A stretch of DNA of 64,000 nt from Saccharopolyspora_D taberi (GTDB taxonomy: Bacteria > Actinomycetota > Actinomycetes > Mycobacteriales > Pseudonocardiaceae): NCBI RefSeq assembly GCF_039534165.1, contig NZ_BAAAUX010000004.1:1-64000 (forward strand), given 5' to 3'. Position numbers and translations under genes: made by a program. The notes below the pieces were generated by a model. It was not told the DNA's origin and searched no databases. It saw only the letters and a program-made list of their open reading frames with translations. This document shows positions 33,539 to 41,331 of the stretch, piece by piece (positions within the stretch are counted from its first letter, which is position 1; each line of letters starts with the position of its first letter).

Positions 33539-34647
33539 CGGCACTCCTTCCCGAACGGCTCGGGCAGCCGGCCGCCCGGCGACCGCCTGGCGAGCTTGCG
33601 GTCCACCATGGACCGGAACGTCACGTAGTGCGGCAGCTTCAGGTGTTCCAGGAACCCGCCGGAGTCCAGGCCGTCGGTGGTCAGCAGCAGCAACTGCTCC
33701 AGCGGGCTGTCCGGTTCCGCCCGGCGCCATGCGATGTCGAGGTTGGCCATCGCGATCGCCTTGCGCTCGTTGTGCCCGAAGCACAGGCCGTAGCCGACGT
33801 CGAACTTGGTGCGGTCCTCGTCGGCGCCGTCCAGGTCCTCGATGCCCTCGACCTCGGTGGCCCGGAACTCCCCGATCCGGACCGGGTTCCCGGTGTGCGG
33901 GTGCAGCACCCGCACCGGCAGCCTGCCGTGGCGCACCTCGCCGAGGGTGACCTCGTGGATGTCGCCGTCCGGGCCGAGGATCGAGCGGTACCAGAGCCCG
34001 ATCAGCGCGCCGGTCTCCGCTCGCGCCATGCTCGACAGCACGGCCGACCGGGCGGCCGGCGGACGGGCCGCGCGGCGGGTGATGTCGAAGGGTTCCGGAT
34101 CGTCCTCGGGTTCGCCGTGGTCGACGGCCAGGTCCTGCTCCCGCAGGAACTCGTAGAAGCGGCGCGGCATTTCCCGCTCCGGCAATTGACTGTCGACTGT
34201 GGACTCCGATGGTTCCGGCTGCCCTTCGGGGGGTGGTTCCGGCGGCCCGTCGGGGCGTTCCAACAACCGTCCGGTGTAGTCGGTGGTGCGGCCCAGCAGC
34301 TGCGGGCCGTCCGGAGTCCGGTGGGCCGGGACGACCCGGCGCAGCACCACCATCTCGTCCGGGTCGACCGGTTCGCTGCGCGCGAGCCGGGGCAGCGTCG
34401 ACCGGTGGGCGCGCACCAGGTGCGCGGCCTCCAGCGCGTCGCCCTCGGCCTGCCGGAACGCGTCGGCGGCGATCCGCTCGTCGTAGAGCCCCGCCTCGCC
34501 CATGATCCGGTCGACGGCGAGCCGGAACCGCAGCACGATCTGCCCGGTGCTCGCCCACTCCGCCCGCGCGTGGTCCCGCGACCTGCGCACCAGCCGCTCG
34601 GCGGCCAGGATCGCGTCCATCCCGCCGCGCACACCCGCGTACCCCAT
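33535..34647 (-). CDS. phnI: C-P lyase complex nucleosidase subunit PhnI
   Basis: A 370-residue PhnI: MGYAGVRGGMDAI, AAERLV, GRLPVRVLHPHTGNPVRIGEFRATEVEG, and FGHNERKAIAMANLD near residue 290. PhnI with PhnG, H and L exchanges adenine of ATP for phosphonate. It overlaps phnH by one base (TGATG) and phnJK by ATGA, with GGGAGGTG upstream. A Pro/Glu-rich insert (PPEPPPEGQPEPSE, near residues 135-150) is not part of the usual core. Copy ACTGTGGAC of the interspersed motif lies in this insert. Confidence 0.94.
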   Translation of the reverse strand: MGYAGVRGGMDAILAAERLVRRSRDHARAEWASTGQIVLRFRLAVDRIMGEAGLYDERIAADAFRQAEGDALEAAHLVRAHRSTLPRLARSEPVDPDEMVVLRRVVPAHRTPDGPQLLGRTTDYTGRLLERPDGPPEPPPEGQPEPSESTVDSQLPEREMPRRFYEFLREQDLAVDHGEPEDDPEPFDITRRAARPPAARSAVLSSMARAETGALIGLWYRSILGPDGDIHEVTLGEVRHGRLPVRVLHPHTGNPVRIGEFRATEVEGIEDLDGADEDRTKFDVGYGLCFGHNERKAIAMANLDIAWRRAEPDSPLEQLLLLTTDGLDSGGFLEHLKLPHYVTFRSMVDRKLARRSPGGRLPEPFGKECR

Positions 34648-35189
34648 CAGACACCTCCCTCGACTCGGGTGGACCTCGGCAGTCCGGTGATCCGCCCGTC
34701 CTTGGTCGCCAGCACCAGGTCGATCCCGGCGGGGAACTCCCCTGCCAGCCGCTCGCGCTGCGCGGCGAAGTCCGGCGGGAGCCCGGTGATCCGCAACGTC
34801 CGCTCCCCCGGCACGCCCGGTCCGCTCAGGCGGTATTCCGCGCCCTCGCCGAGCTCGGACACCGACAGGCACACCAGCGCGCCGTCCTCCGGCGCGGCGC
34901 TGCTGCCGGTCCGGAAGCCGCTGAGCTCGTCCAGCGGCTCCAGCACCACGGCCAGCCGCGCCTGGCCGCGCCCGGCACTGGGCGCGGAGGTCACCGTTCG
35001 CACGACGTCGGCCCATTCGCCGCCCTCGACGCACACCGGCGTCTCCAGGTCGGCGAGGGCCAGCACCGGCAGGAGCGCGCTCGGCGCGGTGGACTCGGGC
35101 AGCCGGGACACGGTGCCCGGCCGGGACAGGACGTCCAGCACCGCGCGGAAGACCCGCTGCGACTGCTGCGCCGTGAGCGGCGCGGTCAT
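34647..35189 (-). CDS. phnH: C-P lyase complex subunit PhnH
   Basis: A 180-residue PhnH: QQSQRVFRAVLDVLSRPGT at the N-terminus and LRITGLPPDFAAQRERLAGEFPAGIDLVL near the end, both family-typical. It is a PLP-fold-related homodimer without cofactor that forms part of the G-H-I-J core. ATG overlaps the phnG stop (ATGA), and its stop overlaps the phnI start by one base. Confidence 0.93.
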   Translation of the reverse strand: MTAPLTAQQSQRVFRAVLDVLSRPGTVSRLPESTAPSALLPVLALADLETPVCVEGGEWADVVRTVTSAPSAGRGQARLAVVLEPLDELSGFRTGSSAAPEDGALVCLSVSELGEGAEYRLSGPGVPGERTLRITGLPPDFAAQRERLAGEFPAGIDLVLATKDGRITGLPRSTRVEGGV

Positions 35190-35608
35190 GTCAGCTCCTC
35201 GAATTCGACGATGGTGGGGGCGAGTTCGGCCCATTCGGCGGCCTCGGCCGCCTCGCGGCGCGCGGTGACCCGGCGGCACAGCGCGTCGACCTCGGCGGCG
35301 ACCGGGTGCCCGGATTCCGCCGCGGCGTCGAGGATCGCCGCCGCGAGCGTGGCGGGGCGGTCGTCGCCGAGGCGCATCGCCCAGCCCCGGACGCCGTCCA
35401 GCTCGACCTCCGCCCGGCAGGCGAGCAGGTCGCCCAGCAGGAACCGCTCGCGGGCGATCGGTTCCCGGACCTGCACCGACACGCACCCGACCTCGGGTGC
35501 GACGAGCACGGCCGGCCGCGGCCCCTCGGCGAGGCAGGTGTCGGCGAGCCCGATGACCTCCTCGGCTTCGGCCACGGCGAGCAGCGCGGACCGCTGTTCC
35601 CTGTTCAT
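35186..35608 (-). CDS. phnG: C-P lyase complex subunit PhnG
   Basis: A 140-residue PhnG: MNREQRSALLAVAE, VLVAPEVGCVSVQVREPIARERFLLGD in outline, a GWAMRLGD segment and ALCRRVTARREA near the C-terminus. It is part of the PhnGHIJ core and needed for phosphonate ribosyl transfer. It starts 40 bp after the phnF stop and overlaps phnH by ATGA. Confidence 0.92.
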   Translation of the reverse strand: MNREQRSALLAVAEAEEVIGLADTCLAEGPRPAVLVAPEVGCVSVQVREPIARERFLLGDLLACRAEVELDGVRGWAMRLGDDRPATLAAAILDAAAESGHPVAAEVDALCRRVTARREAAEAAEWAELAPTIVEFEELT

Positions 35609-35648
35609 CAGTTCCCCTCCGCCCGTTGGCGATCTCCCGTGCGCGACC

Positions 35649-36392
35649 TCAGCAATCCAGCTCCACGACGATCCGTTCCGCGTCCGGCCGCGACCAGGTC
35701 CGGCTGAACAGCACCGGACGACCGGTGTCCGCGTCCTTGCTGAGGCTTTCCACCAGCCACACCGGCCGGTGCGACTCGGTCTCCAGGCCCGCGGTGACCT
35801 CGTCGGGAGGCAGCGCGTAGCTGACCCGGCACCACGCGCGCACGGGCCGCACCTTCGCCATCTGCCGCAGGATCGCGTCGACCGACTCGACCGCGTGCAC
35901 CGCGTTGTCCAGGTCCGGCAGCACGTCGGCCGGGATCCACTCGTTGGACCAGCCGGTCAGCAGCTCGTCGACGTAGTACTGGCGGACCAGCATGCTCGCC
36001 GGGGCGCCGTCCGGACGTTCCAGCCGTTCGGCCTCCCCGGCCGGCAGCGCGCAGCGCCGGACGTCGCGGACGACCGAGCGCGGGGTCGCGCCCGCGTCGC
36101 GCACCGTCTGGTGCCACGACGGCGCCTTGCGCTGCGAGATGACGTAGTCGATGCGGCGGTTGACGAACGTCCCCGCTCCGCGCACCCGCCGCACGAGCAT
36201 GCGCTGCTCCAGCTCCTGCAAGGCGGCGCGGGCCGCGGCGCGCCCCACCCCGAAGCGGGTGGCGATCTCGTGCTCGCTGGCGACCCGGCTGCCCGCCGGA
36301 GCACCGGCGAGCTCGGCCGCGACGGTGTCGGCTATCTCCAGATACCGGCTCCTGACCACGGCGAACAGCGTGTCCGGCGAACTTGTCCGCAC
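35649..36392 (-). CDS. phnF: GntR/HutC-family phn regulator (PhnF-like)
   Basis: About 247 residues. An N-terminal winged helix (YLEIADTVAAELAGAPAGS, SEHEIATRFGVGRAAARAAL, RGAGTFV) is followed by a UTRA ligand-binding domain (MLVRQYYVDELLTGWSNEWIPADVL, VSYALPPDEV, VLFSRTWSRPDAERIVVE in outline). PhnF proteins repress phn genes until phosphonate or a phosphate signal appears. It is the first gene of the operon, so it probably autoregulates. The start is uncertain: GTG at 36392 gives a normal length; GTG at 36359 would remove 11 residues; the frame is open to 36623 but that part overlaps a P450 remnant. Confidence 0.8.
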   Translation of the reverse strand: MRTSSPDTLFAVVRSRYLEIADTVAAELAGAPAGSRVASEHEIATRFGVGRAAARAALQELEQRMLVRRVRGAGTFVNRRIDYVISQRKAPSWHQTVRDAGATPRSVVRDVRRCALPAGEAERLERPDGAPASMLVRQYYVDELLTGWSNEWIPADVLPDLDNAVHAVESVDAILRQMAKVRPVRAWCRVSYALPPDEVTAGLETESHRPVWLVESLSKDADTGRPVLFSRTWSRPDAERIVVELDC

Positions 36393-36403
36393 AACTTCGG
36401 CCG

Positions 36404-36464
36404 GGTCAACGGGCCGAGCCCCGGAGGTGAACAGCCGTCCAGGTTGTCGGCGTGCCCAGGTTGT
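36404..36464 (-). promoter_or_regulatory. Candidate PHO box and direct repeats before phnF
   Basis: On the minus strand GTTCACC (36432-36426) and GTTGACC (36410-36404) are exactly 22 bp apart, i.e. two 11-bp units, as in actinobacterial PhoP boxes built from GTTCACC direct repeats; the unit between them is degenerate. Further upstream ACAACCTGG is repeated at 36447-36439 and 36464-36456 (period 17), a possible second factor site. This fits phosphate control of the phn operon. Confidence 0.45.
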
Positions 36465-36466
36465 AG

Positions 36467-36707
36467 CTGATGGCGTCCTTCGCCGCCCCGCTGCCGATCG
36501 CGGTGATCTTTCGAACTGCTCGGCGTTCCCGTCGAGGAACGGCCGGATTTCCGCGCGTGGACGGACGAAATGCTCGCACCGTCCACACCGGACATTACGA
36601 CTGCGGCGATGCGGTCGCTGCACGGCTTCCTGCTCGCCGAGCCCACGCGCCGGCGGCCGTCGTTCCGCGACAGCGGCCCGGTCGAGTTACCTGCCCGCCT
36701 GGCCTGA
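36467..36707 (+). pseudogene. Cytochrome P450 fragment with frameshift
   Basis: Reading from 36467 gives LMASFAAPLPIAVI. A one-base shift near 36509 then continues as FELLGVPVEERPDFRAW, TDEMLA and AAMRSLHGFLLAE to a TGA at 36705-36707. Together this is the typical bacterial P450 stretch FAxPLPIxVIxELLGVPxExRxDFRxW plus the following helices, about 80 of ~400 residues. No I-helix, ExxR or heme-Cys region follows, and a stop lies just upstream. It is therefore a decayed remnant lying across the phn promoter side. Confidence 0.7.
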
Positions 36708-36717
36708 CCTGCTGCGT

Positions 36718-36760
36718 TTGACACCACCTCGTCCGCTCACCTAGACAAGTGGTTTGACCA
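36718..36760 (+). promoter_or_regulatory. Promoter and GntR-type operator before MFS gene
   Basis: TTGACA (36718-36723) and TAGACA (36742-36747) are 18 bp apart. TGGTTTGACCA (36750-36760), a perfect TGGT-N3-ACCA inverted repeat, follows at about +1. It matches TNGTNNNACNA, the operator pattern of FadR-subfamily GntR regulators. No such regulator gene is visible nearby. Confidence 0.5.
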
Positions 36761-36781
36761 ATAATCTGGGGAGGTTGGCGG

Positions 36782-36907
36782 ATGCACCCGCTACGGAACT
36801 CTTGCGGCGAGGTCGTCGAACTCGACGCGCTCAACAGGCCGGCACACTCGTCCCGCAACACCGCGCGAAGAAGGCGCCCGGCGACCAGCGGCCCGAGAAG
36901 GCCATGA
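36782..36907 (+). CDS. Short upstream ORF coupled to the MFS gene
   Basis: ATG at 36782 follows an excellent ribosome site (GGGGAGG, 7-base spacing) and opens a 41-codon frame, rich in Arg towards its end, whose TGA overlaps the MFS ATG (ATGA at 36904-36907). Position, RBS and coupling suggest a leader peptide or the decayed start of a larger gene. It resembles no family. Confidence 0.35.
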   Translation: MHPLRNSCGEVVELDALNRPAHSSRNTARRRRPATSGPRRP

Positions 36908-38061
36908 CCGCACCCGGCACGATGACCGCGAAGCCGCCGCTGGCGCTGTCGGCGGCGTCGTTCGTCAGCACGTTCGACCGCTTCGCGGTGACGCCGATGC
37001 TGGTGCTCATCGCCGCCGGGCTGGGCGCGCCGCTCGCTGCCACGGTCAGCGTGGCCAGCGGCTACTTCCTGGCCTACGGCGTGTCGCAGGCGGCGTGGGG
37101 CGTGCTTTCCGACCGCTACGGGCGGATCCGGATCATGCGGCTGACGCTGCTGGGCGCGGCGGCCGCCGGGGTGGTCTCGGCGCTCGCACCGGAGCTCACC
37201 TCGCTGATCGTGGCCAGGATCGCGGCGGGCGCGTGCTTCGGCGCGATCATCCCCACCTCGCTCACCTACGTCGGTGACACGGTCGCCCAGCAGCAGCGGC
37301 AGCAGGCGCTCTCCCGGCTGGTGGGCCTGATGGCGATCGGCACGGCGCTGGCCACTGCGCTCAGCGGCGCGCTCGCCGACCTGGTCCACTGGCGCGCGGT
37401 CTTCGTCCTGCCCGCGCTGCTGGCGGTGCCGTGCTCGTTCGCGCTGCGCGGGCTCCCCGAACCGAAGCTGCCCGAGGTCACCAGCCTCCGCACGCACGTG
37501 ACCGCGGTGCTGCGCAACCGCTGGGCGCTGGTGGTGTTCGGACTGGCGTTCGTCGAGGGCGGCGTGCTGCTGGGCACGATGACGTTCCTCGCGTCGGCCC
37601 TGCAACACCACGGCGTGGAGGCGACCGCAGCGGGGTTGGCGACCGCCGGTTACGGCATCGGCGTGTGGGCGTTTTCCGCGCTGCTGCGCCTTGTTTCGCA
37701 GCGGTGGCCGGTGTGGCTGCTGATCGTCGTCGGCGGGGCGCAGATGTGCGCCGGGTACGTGATCGTCACGGCGCACGTCGACATCACGACAGTCGTCATC
37801 AGCACGTTGCTGCTCGGCGGCGGCTGGTCGTTCATGCACTCGTCGTTGCAGACATGGGCGACGTCGGTCGCACCCACAGCGCGCGGAACCGCGGTGTCGA
37901 TGTTCGCCTCGGCGCTTTTCGGCGGCTCGGCCGCGTCGGCGGCCGTGGGCGGGCTGCTCGTCGAAGACGGGCAGTACCCGCTGCTGTTCGGCGCGACCGC
38001 CGCCGTCGGGGCGGTGCTGACCACCGTCGCGGCGCTGGCCCGGCACCGGTACCGGCCGTGA
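36904..38061 (+). CDS. MFS transporter
   Basis: A 385-residue protein with 12 hydrophobic segments. The loop 2-3 motif is GVLSDRYGRIRIMRL (MFS motif A), repeated weakly after segment 8, and RIAAGACFGAIIPTSLTYVGD lies in segments 4-5. ATG at 36904 is taken with GAGAAGG upstream; the longer in-frame reading from 36754 lacks a site. Substrate unknown; it resembles small-molecule exporters or sugar/organic acid carriers. It has its own promoter and operator, so it may not belong to the divergent phn operon. Confidence 0.85.
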   Translation: MTAPGTMTAKPPLALSAASFVSTFDRFAVTPMLVLIAAGLGAPLAATVSVASGYFLAYGVSQAAWGVLSDRYGRIRIMRLTLLGAAAAGVVSALAPELTSLIVARIAAGACFGAIIPTSLTYVGDTVAQQQRQQALSRLVGLMAIGTALATALSGALADLVHWRAVFVLPALLAVPCSFALRGLPEPKLPEVTSLRTHVTAVLRNRWALVVFGLAFVEGGVLLGTMTFLASALQHHGVEATAAGLATAGYGIGVWAFSALLRLVSQRWPVWLLIVVGGAQMCAGYVIVTAHVDITTVVISTLLLGGGWSFMHSSLQTWATSVAPTARGTAVSMFASALFGGSAASAAVGGLLVEDGQYPLLFGATAAVGAVLTTVAALARHRYRP

Positions 38062-38068
38062 CCCGCGG

Positions 38069-39103
38069 TCAGCCCCCGCAGTCGACGCAGGACTCGATCT
38101 GGAGGACTTCGAGGCCGTCCGCCCCTGCCATCAGCTTCGCGCGGTAGTTCCCGTTCTTGGGCGTCGTCAGGCGTTCGGAGAACAGCCCCTCGTGCTCGAA
38201 CGTCGCGGCATAACTTCCGACCACCGAGATCAGACCGGTGCCCGGATCGAACTGGCGCCTGGTGTTGAGCGCCGGATCTCCCACCAACGACCACCGCCCG
38301 TCGTCGGTGGCCGGTGTGTTCCCGATGCCGGAGACCGGGCACTCCGGCCCCATGGGCGACCGCGGCGTTGCCACGCAGCGGTCGAACGCGGCGCGCAGCA
38401 CCCGAGCCGCCTCCTCGTCGCGGACGCCGGGATCGCGTTTGAGGACCGGGTGCGGGGGTTCTCCCTCGCGGGCCTTCATGCTCAGCAACCCGGTTCCGTC
38501 CTGGGAGACCTCCGCGAGGTAGGGCGCTTCCACGGTGTAGAACGAAGAACCCATCACGTCCTTGTAGGCAACTGTCATCACCGCGGTGCCGTACACGTGG
38601 AAACGGCTTTCGTGGTAGACGATCCGCGCGCCGTCCTCCGGAAACCCGTGCAGCTTCCACTCGACGTCGCTCACCTCGGACCCCGGCGAGGACTCCGCCT
38701 GCGGGCAGTTGGCGGGTTCGAGGACCACGGCCCGCGCGCACGAGCGGAGGCCGTCCACGACGGTCGCGAGGACGCGGTCCGCCTTCGCTCCCGGCGGCCA
38801 CGGATCGCTTTCGTCCGGGATGTCGCTGCCACGGCCGCACATCGACACGAGCAGGACGATCACGATGAGCACGATCACCAGAACGGAACATCCGAGGCAT
38901 CCGAAGAACGCGTCGGTGTCGTCCGAAGAGCTGTTCTTGGCCGAACTCTTCGAGGACGCGGTGTGCAGGTTGATGTTGCCGTGGACGTGGCCGATCTGGA
39001 ACGCGTTGCCCCTGACGTTCCCGTTCAGCTCGTTCCTGGTGCCACCCGACTTCCCGCTGTTCTCGCCGGCATCGGGCACCGCGCGTCCTCCATCCAGTGA
39101 CAA
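38069..39103 (-). CDS. Membrane protein with N-terminal RHIM-like amyloid motif
   Basis: A 344-residue protein, TTG start. Residues 24-47 read NELNGNVRGNAFQIG then HVHGNINLH, a Gly-spaced pattern around F-Q-I-G that resembles the RHIM/PP amyloid-signalling motifs found in actinobacterial NLR-linked proteins. A Ser/Lys-rich linker, a Cys-containing transmembrane segment (about 67-89) and a ~250-residue extracytoplasmic domain with six or more cysteines follow, ending CVDCGG. The outer domain is unrecognised. No NLR or effector gene is adjacent. The stop faces the convergent MFS gene only 7 bp away. Confidence 0.7.
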   Translation of the reverse strand: MSLDGGRAVPDAGENSGKSGGTRNELNGNVRGNAFQIGHVHGNINLHTASSKSSAKNSSSDDTDAFFGCLGCSVLVIVLIVIVLLVSMCGRGSDIPDESDPWPPGAKADRVLATVVDGLRSCARAVVLEPANCPQAESSPGSEVSDVEWKLHGFPEDGARIVYHESRFHVYGTAVMTVAYKDVMGSSFYTVEAPYLAEVSQDGTGLLSMKAREGEPPHPVLKRDPGVRDEEAARVLRAAFDRCVATPRSPMGPECPVSGIGNTPATDDGRWSLVGDPALNTRRQFDPGTGLISVVGSYAATFEHEGLFSERLTTPKNGNYRAKLMAGADGLEVLQIESCVDCGG

Positions 39104-39150
39104 CCAGACCCGAGCGAGTTTAGCCGTTCACCCGGCGGAGAACTCCCGTT

Positions 39151-40410
39151 TCACGCCCGCCGCGCGTAGCTGGGCGTGAACCGCGCGGGAAGCGCCTCCA
39201 GGCCGCGGATCCACGCCGACTCCCGCCAGACCAGGTCGGCCGGATCGACGTCGAGCAGCAGGTCCGGCAGCCGGTCGAGCAGCACCTCGATCGTCGACTT
39301 GGCGATCACCTCGGCGATCTCCGGTGCGGGGAAAGGACATCCGTGCTCCCCGTAGCCGTAGGCGAGGTGCGCGTGGTTGCCCGCGGTGCGGGCGCTGGTC
39401 CGCTCCGGCCACACCTGCGGGTCGGTGTTGGCCCCGGACAGCCCCAGCACCAGCAGGTCCCCGGCCCTGATCTGCCTGCCGCCGAGCCGGGTGTCGCGCA
39501 CCGCCCAGCGCCCCAGCACGTTCGGCGACGGGGTGTCCTCCCACAGCACCTCGTTGAGCGCGTCGCTGACGCTGCGGCGCCCGCCGGAGAGGTTCAGCGC
39601 GAACCGCTCGTCGGTCAGCATCAGGCGCAGGGTGTTGCCGATCCAGTTCGCGGTCGGCTGGTGCCCGGCGGTCATCACCACCAGCAGGTCCTGGATGAAC
39701 TCCTCGTCGGTGAGCCCGGCCGGGTGCGCAAGCAGCCTGGACGGCACATCAGGTCCGGGACGGGCCCGCTTGACCCGCATCAGCAGCTCGACCGTGCCGC
39801 GCAGCCGCTGGTAGGCGTGCATCGACTCGGCCGCGCCGTCGATCACGTTGGCCAGGTCGGTGGCCAGTTCCCTGGTCTGCGGCTCGGGCATGCCGCACAG
39901 GTCGGCGACCACCAGCAGCGGGATCCGCTCGGCGTAGTCGGCCACCAGGTCCGCGCGGCCGCTGCCCGCGAACGAGTCGATCAGCTCGTCGGCGATCCGC
40001 TCGCACTTGCCCCACAGCTCGAACTGGTCCACCTCGGCCAGCGCGTCCCCGACCGCGCCCGCCCTGCGGTCGTGCTCGGCGCCCTCGGAGACCAGCACCG
40101 ACGGTTCCACGCCGATCCACGGCCACAGCGGCCAGTCCGGCGGGATCCGGTCCCACTGGTTCCACCTGCGGGAGTCGCGGGCGAACAGCTCGGTGTCGCT
40201 GGTCACCTGGTGCACCTCCCGGTAGCCGAGCACCAGCCACGCGGGCAGGTCGCCCTCCAGCAGGATCGGCACGACCGGCCCGTGCTCGCGGCGCATGTCC
40301 CGGTACAGCACCTTCGGGTCCTGCCGCATCCGCGGCCCGTGCAGCCGTTCCGCGCCGCGCACCGGGCACTCCCCCGGCGCGTCGGACTTGGGCCACTCGA
40401 CCTCGGTCAT
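39151..40410 (-). CDS. cvnE: Conservon cytochrome P450 without ExxR arginine (CYP157-like)
   Basis: A 419-residue P450. The heme ligand is in AYGYGEHGCPFPAPEIA and the I-helix in VVMTAGHQPTANWIG. The K-helix, normally ExxR, reads NEVLWED, with Trp in place of Arg. That is a known peculiarity of CYP157 enzymes, which sit in actinomycete conservons. Start overlaps the cvnD stop (ATGA), completing cvnA-B-C-D-E. Substrate unknown; loss of the structural Glu-Arg-Arg triad suggests altered heme-pocket folding or a non-catalytic role. Confidence 0.9.
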   Translation of the reverse strand: MTEVEWPKSDAPGECPVRGAERLHGPRMRQDPKVLYRDMRREHGPVVPILLEGDLPAWLVLGYREVHQVTSDTELFARDSRRWNQWDRIPPDWPLWPWIGVEPSVLVSEGAEHDRRAGAVGDALAEVDQFELWGKCERIADELIDSFAGSGRADLVADYAERIPLLVVADLCGMPEPQTRELATDLANVIDGAAESMHAYQRLRGTVELLMRVKRARPGPDVPSRLLAHPAGLTDEEFIQDLLVVMTAGHQPTANWIGNTLRLMLTDERFALNLSGGRRSVSDALNEVLWEDTPSPNVLGRWAVRDTRLGGRQIRAGDLLVLGLSGANTDPQVWPERTSARTAGNHAHLAYGYGEHGCPFPAPEIAEVIAKSTIEVLLDRLPDLLLDVDPADLVWRESAWIRGLEALPARFTPSYARRA

Positions 40411-41000
40411 GCGCTCCGCTCCCCCGTCGACGACAGCGCGAACAGGTGCTTGACCAGCGTGAGCAACACCGCCTTGCTGGACTCGCGGCGGCGCGCGTCG
40501 CAGTCCACCAGCGGGATGTCCGCCGGCAGGTCCAGCGCGCCGCGCACCTGCTCCAGCGAGTGCTGCGGCGGCTCGAAGTTGTTCCTGGCCACCACGAACG
40601 GCGTCCCGTGGTGCTCCAGCCGGTCGATGGCGTACCAGGAGTCGGCCAGCCGGTGGGTGTCGACCAGCACCACCGCGCCCAGCGTGCCGCTGAACAGCTG
40701 GTCCCACAGGAACCAGAACCGCTCCTGGCCGGGCGCGCCGAACAGGTACAGCACCAGCTCCTCGTTGATGCTGATGCGGCCGAAGTCGAAGGCGACCGTG
40801 GTGGTGGCCTTGCCCGGCACGCTGTCGTCGACCCCGAGCCCGGCCCGGGTCATGGTCTCCTCGGTGCTCAGCGGCCGGATCTCGCTGACCGAGCGGACCA
40901 TCGTGGTCTTGCCGACGCCGAACCCGCCGACGATGACGATCTTCACCGCGTCGGCGGCGGTGCTGCGCAGCGGGCGGTCAAAGCTGTTCGAGTCCAACAA
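40407..41000 (-). CDS. cvnD: Conservon small GTPase-like protein
   Basis: A 197-residue protein: P-loop GGFGVGKTT (about 25-33), VSEIRPLSTEETMT as the switch I-like block, FGAPGQERF as the DxxGQ-like switch II, and ARNNF where small GTPases have NKxD. It is the nucleotide-binding member of the conservon, thought to work with the roadblock and DUF742 proteins at the membrane sensor. It starts with TTG inside the end of cvnC (20-bp overlap). Confidence 0.9.
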   Translation of the reverse strand: MLDSNSFDRPLRSTAADAVKIVIVGGFGVGKTTMVRSVSEIRPLSTEETMTRAGLGVDDSVPGKATTTVAFDFGRISINEELVLYLFGAPGQERFWFLWDQLFSGTLGAVVLVDTHRLADSWYAIDRLEHHGTPFVVARNNFEPPQHSLEQVRGALDLPADIPLVDCDARRRESSKAVLLTLVKHLFALSSTGERSA

Positions 41001-41331
41001 GCACCTGCTTCAGGGTTTCGGGGTCGGGCAGTCGGGTGGTGGCCGAGGACGGGTGGCGGGCGGTGACCCGGCCGCTGTCGAGCAGGTCGCAGAGCAGGAT
41101 CCGGACCACGCTGACCGGCAGGCCCAGCTTCGCGGAGATCTCCACGACCGCCACGGGTCCGCGGCACATCCGCAGGATCTCGGCGTGCTCGGACTGCATG
41201 CCCGCGACCGGTTCGCTCTCGGCGACGATCAGCGTGACCGCGTCCAGCCTGCACGCGGCGGCGCGGCTGCGGCCGCCGGTGACGATGTAGAGGCGGTCGG
41301 GATCCTCGCGGTCGAGCTCGCCCCGGCTCAT
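40978..41331 (-). CDS. cvnC: Conservon DUF742 protein
   Basis: A 117-residue protein with DUF742 features: RLYIVTGGRSRA, EHAEILRMC, PVAVVEISAKLGLPVSVVRILLCDLLDSG in outline, a winged-helix-like module, ending TLKQVLVGLEQL. ATG overlaps the cvnB stop (ATGA). It is probably an adaptor between the histidine-kinase-like CvnA and the GTPase. Confidence 0.9.
   Translation of the reverse strand: MSRGELDREDPDRLYIVTGGRSRAAACRLDAVTLIVAESEPVAGMQSEHAEILRMCRGPVAVVEISAKLGLPVSVVRILLCDLLDSGRVTARHPSSATTRLPDPETLKQVLVGLEQL

Noticed and set aside
36393..36623. Longer N-terminus for PhnF
   Set aside because: The extension precedes the winged-helix domain without similarity and overlaps the P450 remnant and the PHO-box-like repeats.
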